DNA of 64,000 nucleotides from Lachnospiraceae bacterium MA2020 (GTDB taxonomy: Bacteria > Bacillota > Clostridia > Lachnospirales > Lachnospiraceae): positions 45,258-109,257 of the forward strand of contig JQKK01000016.1 in NCBI GenBank assembly GCA_000746015.1, read 5' to 3'. The notes under the pieces were generated by a model. It was not told the DNA's origin. It made no database searches and worked only from the letters and a program-made list of their open reading frames with translations. Made by a program: the position numbers and the translations under genes. Below are positions 43,636 to 51,748 of the stretch, in pieces; the stretch's first letter is position 1, and each line of letters opens with the position of its first letter.

Positions 43636-45223
43636 ATTTAGACCTCGTAACAAATTCTATAGCGATCTCACCACTGAGATCTCGTATCACTTTAGCCGTA
43701 TAGTCATTGAGCTTGACCGCATAATCCTTCACAAACTCATACTCCATGTCAGAGTTCATGTAATTAGCGCCCTTCTCAGCCTTGTAGCCATCAAATCCGG
43801 CTAAAGCAACATCCTTCACTCCTACTTTTTTAAAGAGACGCAGAAGCATTGGCAGAGAATTATCCGGGATCTCAAAGCTCATATCGATAAGTCCGGCATA
43901 ATCGCAGGAAAAATCAAACTCTCCGCTTGCAGGTGTCACATTGGAAGTTGCGATCACCTTCACCTTACCGCCCATGCGTGAAAGCTGTGTGGCAAGCTGC
44001 ATATATCTCTTAGCATTGCTGAGGAAGATATAGTCCACATGAAAATCATTCGGAATGTAATTTATAGCGATCACAACCGGTGCTTCTTTTGCAACAAATG
44101 CCTGTACAGCGTTCTTCTCATCATTCATAGAGTTGCCCGGTCCAAGTATAAGAACCTTTTTACCTGCGATCTCATTTCCAAGACGTGTGATATCATCCGT
44201 ATCATTTATCTCATTATTCTGATAATCAAGATAAAGCTTCTCAATGTGAGACTCATTAAATGCAAGCTTCTCTGCCTTATCGATCCTGCCAAGTATTTCA
44301 TTTACAGACTGTACAGAAAGAGTTTTCTTCTGCAAAAGGTACTGCGTATACTTTGGATGACAGTCATTTGATGCACAGAGGAAATACTGCATCTGATATC
44401 CCCAAGGATTTTTTTCATATATCTTAAGTATGCAGGTATCCACCATTTCGAGTATCTGGCTTGTGTCATACTTCTTGCCAAAATGCTCATTGGCATACAT
44501 TGTAAGCAGCTCAAGAGGGCAGTTGCCGGCACTCTTTCCAATACCATATGCAGAGCCGTCCAAAACGATGGTCCTCTCTGTATCTTCTTCACAAAGCGCC
44601 ATAGAATTTGAGTATGCAAGCTGGAAATTGTTGTGAGCGTGATAGCCCACCTCAATATCCTTATCAAGATGCTTGTCTATAATATGGAAATAATGCAAAA
44701 GTTTTGTCCTGTCAAGGAGACCATAAGTGTCAACCATTGCCATAGACGCAGGCTTAAGCTCATTGATATGCTCAACAAGGTCGATCATCTCTTCATCTGT
44801 GTAACCGGTAATTGATACAGGCTGAGCAAAGACAATATATCCCTTTTTCTTGAGCTCTGCGCAAAATGCTATCGCCTCATATCTTGTCTTTTTCTTGATC
44901 ATGACACGGATACCGTCAATAATGGTATCCTTCGCATCAGCGATCCTCTCAAGAGGACATGTGCCATAGTCGATCATTGCAAAAATCTTGGCATCACCAT
45001 GATCAAGACCGCCGAAAAGCTTATCCATGCCGTCTGTATCAGGTGTAATAGACCTATTAAAATCGAAAGGCTCTCTTGAATCAAGAAAGCCCACCTCGAT
45101 GTAATCTATTTTTGCAGAAACTGAGCGCTCAAAGAGCGTTACCATGTCACCATGCCCGAATTTCCAATCATTTATAAACCCTCCATCGCGGAGAGTACAA
45201 TCCATAAGTTTAATATTCTTCAA
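43622..45223 (-). CDS. DRE-TIM aldolase-like protein fused to a C-terminal domain
   Basis: 533 residues. Residues 1-330 are an HMGL/DRE-TIM metallolyase barrel: TLRDGG (10-15), IEVGFLDSREPF, GIRVMIKK and the metal-binding His195-x-His197 (GYHAHNN). Family members make or break bonds next to a 2-oxo acid (4-hydroxy-2-oxovalerate aldolase, isopropylmalate and homocitrate synthases). Residues from about 353 (KKVLILGPGNSM) form a second alpha/beta domain I do not recognise with certainty; it has a nucleotide- or sugar-binding look. The start is TTG at 45223 (AAAGG 9 bases upstream); the next Met is inside the barrel. It lies between rfbH and the HAD gene and is preceded by a structured element. 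Confidence 0.7.
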   Translation of the reverse strand: MKNIKLMDCTLRDGGFINDWKFGHGDMVTLFERSVSAKIDYIEVGFLDSREPFDFNRSITPDTDGMDKLFGGLDHGDAKIFAMIDYGTCPLERIADAKDTIIDGIRVMIKKKTRYEAIAFCAELKKKGYIVFAQPVSITGYTDEEMIDLVEHINELKPASMAMVDTYGLLDRTKLLHYFHIIDKHLDKDIEVGYHAHNNFQLAYSNSMALCEEDTERTIVLDGSAYGIGKSAGNCPLELLTMYANEHFGKKYDTSQILEMVDTCILKIYEKNPWGYQMQYFLCASNDCHPKYTQYLLQKKTLSVQSVNEILGRIDKAEKLAFNESHIEKLYLDYQNNEINDTDDITRLGNEIAGKKVLILGPGNSMNDEKNAVQAFVAKEAPVVIAINYIPNDFHVDYIFLSNAKRYMQLATQLSRMGGKVKVIATSNVTPASGEFDFSCDYAGLIDMSFEIPDNSLPMLLRLFKKVGVKDVALAGFDGYKAEKGANYMNSDMEYEFVKDYAVKLNDYTAKVIRDLSGEIAIEFVTRSKYETV

Positions 45224-45250
45224 AACAATAATCCTTTCAAAGATATTATA

Positions 45251-45329
45251 GTAAACGAAATAAATTATTTCGTTTACATCGCGCCAATCGAATGCCGCTT
45301 GCGGCTATTTTCCTTATTCGATTGGGCGC
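45251..45329 (-). repeat. Structured intergenic element, copy 2
   Basis: Two adjacent hairpins upstream of the DRE-TIM gene. First: a perfect inverted repeat 45251-45263 / 45265-45277 starting GTAAACGA. Second: outer stem 45281-45293 with 45316-45329 (GCGCC, one bulged G, then AATCGAAT) enclosing the hairpin GCCGC-TT-GCGGC (45294-45305) and an AT-rich side of about 10 bases. Same order, same GCGC closing helix and same bulge position as the element at 37379-37453. Confidence 0.6.
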
Positions 45330-45336
45330 ATAAACA

Positions 45337-46680
45337 TCAGCAGCTAGCTACTGCCTCATGTATAACCTTGATCATACGATCGATCCTTGCTTCATCCATT
45401 CCAGGATAAACACCTATCCAGAAAGTATCCTTCATGATCCTGTCAGTATTCTCAAGACCACCTACAACTCTGTATGCTGTCTCATCGCCTCTGATGATGT
45501 CAAAACATGGATGCTTGATAAGGTTGCCTGAAAACAGCATTCTTGTCTGCACTCCATGATCCTCAATATATCTTACAACATCATTCCTTGAAACACCTTC
45601 CTTTACAGTGATAAGGAAGCCAAACCATGATGGCTTAGCATGCTTCTCAGGCTCTGGAAGTATAAGCTTATCCTCAAGATCCTTAAGACCATTGTAAAGT
45701 CTTGCAAAATTCTCACGTCTCTTCTCAACAAAAGAAGGGAACTTGTCAAGCTGAGCACATCCGACAGCTGCCTGCATGTCAGTTGCCTTGAGGTTATAGC
45801 CAAAGTGTGAGTAAACATACTTATGGTCATAACCTGCAGGAAGCTCACCATACTGGCCATCATATCTGTGTCCACAGAAATTGTCATGTCCCGGAGGGCA
45901 GATGCAGTCACGTCCCCAGTCACGGAAAGAACGGATAATACGATTAAGGAGTGGGTTATTAGTGTAAACAGCTCCCCCCTCTCCCATAGTCATGTGGTGC
46001 GGCGGATAGAAACTGCTTGTACCGATATCGCCGATAGTTCCTGTAAGTCTCTCCTCACCGTTGATCTCATACACAGAGCCGAGCGCGTCGCAGTTATCCT
46101 CAACAAGCCAGAGATCATGTTTGTCGCAGAACTCCTTCACTGCACCAAGATCAAATGGATTTCCAAGAGTATGAGCGATCATAACAGCCTTGGTCTTATC
46201 AGAAAGAGCTGCCTCAAGCTTAGTAACATCAATGTTATACTGAGGTATGGTCACATCGACAAAAACAGGCACTGCACCATACTGTATCACAGGTGCGACA
46301 GTTGTAGGGAATCCTGCTGCAACAGTGATGACCTCGTCGCCTCTCTTGACGCGTCTGTCACCAAGAAGCGGGCTTGTAAGAGCCATAAATGCGTTAAGGT
46401 TTGCACTAGAGCCTGAATTAACTATAGAAACAAACTTAACACCAAGATATTTAGCAAACTCAGCTTCAAACTTCTCAGTATATCTGCCGGCTGTAAGCCA
46501 GAATTCAAGAGAAGAGTCAACAAGATTGACCATTTCCTTTTCATCATAAACACGGCTTGCATAAGGAATCCTATCCCCATCTTTATATGGCTTCTTCTCA
46601 CAATGGTACTTTTTAGCATACTCGGCTACAGCGCTGAGTATCTGCTCTCTAGCCTCATTTTCCTGCATATTTTCAAACAT
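45337..46680 (-). CDS. rfbH: CDP-4-dehydro-6-deoxyglucose 3-dehydratase (E1)
   Basis: 447 residues. PMP-dependent, iron-sulfur enzyme that removes the C3 hydroxyl of CDP-4-keto-6-deoxyglucose, committing it to 3,6-dideoxyhexoses. It has the RfbH/DdhC hallmark SSFYPPHHMTMGEGG, where a histidine (His229) replaces the PLP-binding lysine of aminotransferases, and cysteines Cys259, Cys261 and Cys269 plus Cys197 in the spacing of the [2Fe-2S] site. Second and third partners RfbG and RfbF are directly upstream. No dedicated E3 reductase (AscD/DdhD) gene is in the window; a general ferredoxin-type reductase may serve. Confidence 0.9.
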   Translation of the reverse strand: MFENMQENEAREQILSAVAEYAKKYHCEKKPYKDGDRIPYASRVYDEKEMVNLVDSSLEFWLTAGRYTEKFEAEFAKYLGVKFVSIVNSGSSANLNAFMALTSPLLGDRRVKRGDEVITVAAGFPTTVAPVIQYGAVPVFVDVTIPQYNIDVTKLEAALSDKTKAVMIAHTLGNPFDLGAVKEFCDKHDLWLVEDNCDALGSVYEINGEERLTGTIGDIGTSSFYPPHHMTMGEGGAVYTNNPLLNRIIRSFRDWGRDCICPPGHDNFCGHRYDGQYGELPAGYDHKYVYSHFGYNLKATDMQAAVGCAQLDKFPSFVEKRRENFARLYNGLKDLEDKLILPEPEKHAKPSWFGFLITVKEGVSRNDVVRYIEDHGVQTRMLFSGNLIKHPCFDIIRGDETAYRVVGGLENTDRIMKDTFWIGVYPGMDEARIDRMIKVIHEAVASC

Positions 46681-46687
46681 AAATATA

Positions 46688-47773
46688 TCAACCTTTCAAT
46701 TGGACGTAAGCATCCTCCACGTCACATTCATACTGTTCAATCTCGCGCTGCATCTCAGCGTAGATATCGCCTTTCTCCATCCAGACCTTACTCCAGGCAA
46801 CTGTCTCTTCAATAGCTCTCTCAATGTGCCATACACTCTTCCAATGGAAAACCCGCTTGATCTTTGCACAATCAAGTCTAAGGAAAGCTGCCTCATGCGG
46901 ACCCCCGTCAGAGCGGTCTATCCACTTCATTCCATCGCCCCAGGCATCGCAGAACATTGTTGCAAGGTCTCCGGCAGACTTGGAATCTCTAAGATCCGGT
47001 CCAACATTATAGTATCCGGCATACATCTTTTTTTCGTACTGGGCTTCTGCAATCTCAAGATATACCCAAAGCGGCTCAAGCACATGCTGAAACGGTCTAG
47101 TTGCCTTAGGATTGCGTATGATCAGCTCACGATTTGACACCGCCGCCCTCACGCAATCCGGTATGATCCTGTCCTTTGCAAAATCTCCGCCTCCGATAAC
47201 ATTACCGGCTCTGGCAGTAGAAACTGCCGGAGAATCAGCCTCAGAGAAAAATGACTTCACATAGCTGTGAGTAACAAGCTCTGAGCATGATTTTGAATTA
47301 GAGTAAGGATCATGTCCATCAAGCATCATGTCTTCCTTGAAGGCAATATCCTCATCATTATTTAAGTAAACCTTGTCCGTAGTGACATTCAGGAAAGATT
47401 TAACTGAGTCAACCTCTCTGATACACTCAAGGACATTAACCGTACCCATGACATTTGTTTCAAAAGTCATGCGCGGCTCCTCGTAAGACAGTCTTACAAG
47501 CGGCTGTGCAGCCAGATGGAAAACAATCTGAGGTCTTACTTCCTCAAATGTCTCCCTAAGCTTTTTAAAATCCCGAATATCGCCTATTACAGAATTCATC
47601 CTGTCAGCCATGCCTGCCAATGCAAAGAGAGATGGATCCGTCGGCGGCTCAAGTGAATAACCTGTAACACGCGCTCCTGCACGAAGTAATATTGCGGCAA
47701 GCCAGGTCCCCTTAAAACCTGTATGCCCTGTGATCAAAACCTTTTTCCCTTTATAAAAACTGAGATCTAACAT
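46688..47773 (-). CDS. rfbG: CDP-glucose 4,6-dehydratase
   Basis: 361-residue extended SDR: KKVLITGHTGFKGTWLA (NAD-binding GxxGxxG), FHLAAQPLVRLSY, NVTTDKVYLN, and the DPYSNSKSCSE stretch holding the catalytic Tyr-x3-Lys. Converts CDP-D-glucose to CDP-4-keto-6-deoxyglucose. The HTGFKG and ..LAAQPLVR blocks are diagnostic for RfbG/DdhB. The start is the ATG at 47773, two bases after the rfbF stop; an in-frame ATG upstream is inside rfbF. Middle gene of the rfbF-rfbG-rfbH set. Confidence 0.9.
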   Translation of the reverse strand: MLDLSFYKGKKVLITGHTGFKGTWLAAILLRAGARVTGYSLEPPTDPSLFALAGMADRMNSVIGDIRDFKKLRETFEEVRPQIVFHLAAQPLVRLSYEEPRMTFETNVMGTVNVLECIREVDSVKSFLNVTTDKVYLNNDEDIAFKEDMMLDGHDPYSNSKSCSELVTHSYVKSFFSEADSPAVSTARAGNVIGGGDFAKDRIIPDCVRAAVSNRELIIRNPKATRPFQHVLEPLWVYLEIAEAQYEKKMYAGYYNVGPDLRDSKSAGDLATMFCDAWGDGMKWIDRSDGGPHEAAFLRLDCAKIKRVFHWKSVWHIERAIEETVAWSKVWMEKGDIYAEMQREIEQYECDVEDAYVQLKG

Positions 47774-47775
47774 CC

Positions 47776-48549
47776 TTATTCCCACACTTTCCAAGGAGCT
47801 TTTCCGCTTGCCCAAAGCTTCTCAAGCTGTTCCTTTTCACGCTGGGTATCCATGCACTTCCAAAAACCCTTGTGCTTATATGCTGAAAGCTGTCCTTCAC
47901 GTGCAAGATTTCCAAGCGGCTCCTTTTCAAATACAGTATCATCACCCTCGATATAATCAAAAATAGCAGGCTCAAATACCATATATCCACCATTAACTAC
48001 ACTCGAATCCTTCTCCTGCTTCTCAGCAAACTCGTGTACAAGATTGTCGTCTCTTAAGTCGAGAACTCCAAATCTCTGATCAACTGAAATAGCAGTGAGT
48101 GTACCTATCTTCCCTGATTTCTTATGGAAATCAACAAGATCTTTTATATTTACATCAGCTACACCGTCACCATAAGTAAGCATGAATGGCTCATTGCCGA
48201 TATAATCCTTAATTCGCTTAACACGTCCGCCTGTCATAGTACGAAGACCTGTGTCAACAAGTGTCACCTTCCAAGGCTCTGACGAATTGTTGTGTACTTC
48301 CATGTTATTATTTACAAGATCAAAAGTCACATCAGAATTATATAAGTAGTAATCTGCAAAAAACTCCTTGACCATGTGCTGCTTATATCCAAGGCAGATA
48401 ACAAACTCGTTGAAGCCATAGTGAGAATACTCCTTCATTATGTGCCAGAGTATCGGCTTCTCCCCTATCTCGATCATTGGCTTCGGTCTCAGATGGCTTT
48501 CCTCGGAAATCCTCGTGCCAAATCCACCTGCTAAAATTACGACTTTCAT
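47776..48549 (-). CDS. rfbF: Glucose-1-phosphate cytidylyltransferase
   Basis: 257 residues. VVILAGGFGTRISEESHLRPKPMIEIGEKPILWHIMK is the typical N terminus of RfbF/DdhA. The later YGDGVADV (metal-binding Asp), LTAISVDQRFGVL and GYMVFEP blocks also fit. Makes CDP-glucose from CTP and glucose-1-phosphate. It is first gene of the 20-kb operon ending at 28923; the promoter is at 48608-48637 and the ribosome site GGAG lies 7 bases upstream of the ATG. Confidence 0.92.
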   Translation of the reverse strand: MKVVILAGGFGTRISEESHLRPKPMIEIGEKPILWHIMKEYSHYGFNEFVICLGYKQHMVKEFFADYYLYNSDVTFDLVNNNMEVHNNSSEPWKVTLVDTGLRTMTGGRVKRIKDYIGNEPFMLTYGDGVADVNIKDLVDFHKKSGKIGTLTAISVDQRFGVLDLRDDNLVHEFAEKQEKDSSVVNGGYMVFEPAIFDYIEGDDTVFEKEPLGNLAREGQLSAYKHKGFWKCMDTQREKEQLEKLWASGKAPWKVWE

Positions 48550-48582
48550 TTATATCTCCTCTAACAACGCTAGTTTATTGGC

Positions 48583-48637
48583 TGACTAAATAGTCATAGT
48601 CTATAAGAGTATAGCACAAATCATTCATCTTTTACAA
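48583..48637 (-). promoter_or_regulatory. Promoter of the dideoxysugar operon with downstream palindrome
   Basis: -35 TTGTAA (48632-48637), 18 bases, -10 TATACT (48608-48613) on the minus strand, overlapping the end of the DUF4349 gene. The 14-base palindrome TGACTATTTAGTCA (48583-48596) lies about 12-25 bases past the -10, in operator position. Confidence 0.55.
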
Positions 48638-49682
48638 CTTTATCAGCTTCCATCTTTTCAGCCATCTTAGCCGCCTTCTCAGCTTCTTTCAAAGCTTTCT
48701 TTTCCTTACGGCTCATCCTTGGCGGTCTTGGTCCCTTCCCACGGATCTTAATAATTATCATCACAATTATAATTATAAGAAGCAAAAGTGCCCAATGTCT
48801 TACAACCCAAAGTACGATATTGCCAACAACGATCCTGAACTCGCTGATAGACTCCACAAACGCAGAAACAAGCTTCTCTGCATAAGTTTCTTCCTTAATC
48901 TGTTCCTTCTCATAAACTGCAACTTCATCTATATCAAGATTTACATATGAATATGCTACATCCGTATCCATGCGGCGAAGATTTGATCTCTGCTGGTTGA
49001 GAGAAGTCTGCACCTCAGTGATACGCTGCTCAAGCTCAAGGATATCAGACATCTCCGTTGCCTGTCCCATCAGCTCCTTAAGCCGCGCGAGCTCCTCTTC
49101 ATAAGAAGCGATCACTTCCGCCGTGTCATAATACTCCTGAGAAATGTTCTCAGCAGACGAACTCTTTTCATCGATCACACCTTCAATATCGCCTGTTGCA
49201 TTCAGAAATGCATCATAATTAGGACTCGGTATCCTAAGTGAAACATAATAATGGCGAGAGCTGCCGCGCCTGTGATCATATCCGTATCTGTACCAGCTCG
49301 TATCATTGTCAGAGTATCGCTCAGACTGAATTATCGCACCATATTTCTTTGCAAGTGCCTTAGAAGCAGATACAGACTCCTCAAACTTTTTCGTACTGAT
49401 AGATACATTCGCTGTGTAAACTATCTTTTCCTCTGAAAGCTCGATCTTGCCTGTAGACTCCTCCTTCGGTGTCGTATCACCTGTACTTATGTCCCCATTG
49501 TCCATAGCAGCTTCTTCATACATGGCAGAATCAGCCATATATGCTGCTCCCGCCGCAGGCTCTGCCGAGCGCGCACTATCTGCCTCATAAGAAGCACTGC
49601 TTTTAGAACTACCACAGCCGGTCAAAAGTACCATAGATACTATTGCAGCTGCAACAACCTTATAAATACTTCTTTTCTTCAT
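48621..49682 (-). CDS. DUF4349 lipoprotein with C-terminal membrane helix
   Basis: 353 residues: signal peptide and lipobox LLTGC (Cys23), acidic Ala/Ser-rich stretch, DUF4349 domain (IVYTANVSISTKKFEES, then YVSLRIPSPNYDAFL), a coiled-coil (about 195-240), one membrane helix (about 300-320) and a highly basic cytoplasmic tail rich in Lys, Glu and Ala. The function of DUF4349 proteins is unknown; an envelope role is likely. The ATG at 49682 has AGGAGG 6 bases upstream. It overlaps the cinA-like gene by 23 bases, so the two are co-transcribed. The dual lipid plus helix anchoring is notable. Confidence 0.8.
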   Translation of the reverse strand: MKKRSIYKVVAAAIVSMVLLTGCGSSKSSASYEADSARSAEPAAGAAYMADSAMYEEAAMDNGDISTGDTTPKEESTGKIELSEEKIVYTANVSISTKKFEESVSASKALAKKYGAIIQSERYSDNDTSWYRYGYDHRRGSSRHYYVSLRIPSPNYDAFLNATGDIEGVIDEKSSSAENISQEYYDTAEVIASYEEELARLKELMGQATEMSDILELEQRITEVQTSLNQQRSNLRRMDTDVAYSYVNLDIDEVAVYEKEQIKEETYAEKLVSAFVESISEFRIVVGNIVLWVVRHWALLLLIIIIVMIIIKIRGKGPRPPRMSRKEKKALKEAEKAAKMAEKMEADKVVKDE

Positions 49683-50202
49683 ACCCATCCTCCTCTGATA
49701 ACATTTCCAAAAGCCTGTCAGCCACCAGTTCCGCTACCTCAAGCTTATAGGCCAGCCTGCTGGAGCGCTTTTCCAGTCTTTCATGCCAAACATTATCTAT
49801 TCCTTCATATATTATAGCAAAAAACACCTCTCCAACAATACTATCGCTATTGTATTCATCCACATTGCCTAATGTACCCGTAACCCCTATCGCAACGTCT
49901 GTATCATAAGCTGCTTTGCAAGCTCTTGCCATCGCGATTGCTGTCTCAGCAGAATACACGCCATACTTGTCAATGATATCCGCTTCCACCCCCTGCATTA
50001 TCTTGGCATCATTGCAGTAGGTTACAAAAGCGCCCTTCATAATAGCTGATGACCCTTCAGTATCAGTGATCAGCGATGCGATCAGTCCGGAAGTACAGCT
50101 CTCCATGGTTGATATCAAAAGCTTCCTACGGATAAGTGTTTTTGTAATATTCTCATATTTTCTACTAACATCTCCAAATGAACTTTCATCCCTATTTTTC
50201 AT
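49660..50202 (-). CDS. CinA C-terminal domain protein (NMN amidohydrolase type)
   Basis: 180 residues consisting of just the CinA C-terminal domain: STMESCTSGLIASLITDTEGSS, GAFVTYCNDAK, YSAETAIAMA and AIGVTGTLGN. Stand-alone forms (PncC) deamidate nicotinamide mononucleotide for NAD recycling. AAGGAG lies 8 bases before the ATG. No recA neighbour, in contrast to full-length cinA loci. First gene of a two-gene unit with DUF4349; a promoter upstream was not clear. Confidence 0.85.
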   Translation of the reverse strand: MKNRDESSFGDVSRKYENITKTLIRRKLLISTMESCTSGLIASLITDTEGSSAIMKGAFVTYCNDAKIMQGVEADIIDKYGVYSAETAIAMARACKAAYDTDVAIGVTGTLGNVDEYNSDSIVGEVFFAIIYEGIDNVWHERLEKRSSRLAYKLEVAELVADRLLEMLSEEDGYEEKKYL

Positions 50203-50961
50203 AATAAGGCTCCTTTATACTGTTCTTTAATCTTATATAAGCTGAATATAAATTTAGAATATAAATCAGACACTATGACAAGATATGACTTTTCGATAAA
50301 AATCAATATTCTATATATAATTATAAAGAGAGGGAAAAAATATAAATCACCCGTACACAAAAAAGGCACAGTAGTGCACCAAGTGATAATTGAAAATCTG
50401 TCATAGATTTTGGGATATGCCAGTCATAGATGTGTTGTTTAGACCAGCTTATATAAGATATATGAAATCGTTCATAGCATTATAAATAAACTATGCTTCA
50501 ACATGAACAATATTCAGAACAAGTCCATCGGACTAAGATAGGTTATCAGATATAGCAGCACAAAGCAAGTACATTTTTGTGTACAATTTCCACATCTACC
50601 TATCGGCATATCCCTTATATATTTTTTCATGCTATCAATCATTCAATACATCCAATTCCGGTCTGTCACTCATTTTCTATCCTCTCTCATCAAAGCCACT
50701 TTTCACGAAATTACACACATTTCCCCAATATCAAATTAAGCCCTGACTCCCGCAAAAAGCGAAAATCGGGCTTAATTTATCATCCAAACGTATATTCGTT
50801 TCTGTATCTATTATATAGATTTCCTCTCATTTCGGTTGTCATTTGGTTGTCGCAGCGACAACAGAATGACAACAAGAGAAAAACACACGTACTCTTTCTT
50901 TATTATAAGGTACATTTATTCGTATTACAATTTCGAATTGTTATTCGAATGATATACTCTT
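50203..50961. other. 759-base AT-rich gap with palindromes and possible small ORF
   Basis: No long gene. It holds a possible 42-codon ORF (50514-50642), an 11-bp inverted repeat (50733-50743 / 50768-50778) with an inner CGC-AAAAA-GCG hairpin, and a nested palindrome at 50835-50873: 9-bp outer arms, a 2-base internal mismatch, 8-bp inner arms around one base. Neither repeat has a proper T-run. The first could still stop transcription from the accessory genes to the right. Confidence 0.5.
50514..50642 (-). CDS. Possible small Cys-rich protein
   Basis: A 42-codon frame with ATG at 50642 (second ATG at 50630). It has four cysteines at CGNCTQKCTC followed by a hydrophobic stretch, which could bind a metal. 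It overlaps the end of a 12-codon ORF (50635-50673) that begins with GAGG 7 bases upstream, an arrangement that could be translational coupling or one small gene broken by a one-base frameshift. No homologue comes to mind. Low confidence that it is expressed. Confidence 0.22.
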   Translation of the reverse strand: MIDSMKKYIRDMPIGRCGNCTQKCTCFVLLYLITYLSPMDLF

Positions 50962-51690
50962 TTATTCTATGATTTTCCAATATCCTCTTTTATTTGCTCC
51001 GATACGTTCTATATAACCATTCTTCTTTAAAAACGAAATGTTATTTTGAATAGCTGATTTTCCAAGTCCCATAATAGTAGCTAACTGCGGTTGTGTAAGA
51101 TTCGGATTGTTTCGCAACTCCTGTAACAATCTCTGCTGTGTCACATTTAATGATGAATTATCTACCGGTTTATATACCACTTTATCTGCCACATCTCCAT
51201 TAAGATAATTAAACGGCAAAGTCACAACTATGGAATTCTCTCGAAATTCAAATGCTTTTTCTCCATAAACCTCCGTGATTTTCGGCACGCCTCTTCCGGA
51301 ACGTTCACTAATATGTAATTGTAAAAAAATATCTGACAATTTTTTATTTACAGGAACGGACTCACCTGCATAGAACCCCTCTTTTGTCTGTCCCATTGCA
51401 AGACTTCCCCTAGAGAGAATTTCAATTCTATTGCTATATACGGTAATCATCGGTGCATTACCATCAACCCACTTATTATGTACAAATGAGTTTATAAGTG
51501 CCTCCCTAAAAGAATTGGGTTCAAACAAGCTGACTTCTTTTCGTTCCATTATACGATTACGTTCATCCGCCTGTATAATATTTATAACATCTCCATATTC
51601 AAGTATTTTTTCTAATGAAAGAAGAATACAGGTATTCAGCTCAATTCTCTACGCAGTACGTCCTAAATTTGAACAAGAATATGTTATTTT
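50962..51690 (-). pseudogene. Broken AlbA/RecG-like DNA-binding regulator
   Basis: The intact 195-codon frame (50962-51549) is the C-terminal part of the AlbA_2/ATP-dependent helicase RecG-like regulator family: SFREALINSFVHNKWVDGNAP, ISERSGRGVPKI, FRENSIVVTLP, then a winged helix (about 135-190). Coding similarity continues upstream of its first ATG: EYGDVINIIQADERNR and, further, GRTA-stop-RIELN. An in-frame TAG at 51649-51651 breaks the frame at a spot where the family has a sense codon. The N-terminal AlbA/Schlafen-like ATP-binding domain is missing altogether. It is thus a truncated, decaying gene. An unrelated 14-codon frame (51684-51728) lies at its upstream edge. Confidence 0.75.
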
Positions 51691-51748
51691 GCTATTTCAA
51701 GTTCCATATCTATTTCTTCCTTCATCATAATAATCACCGCCTATGTAC

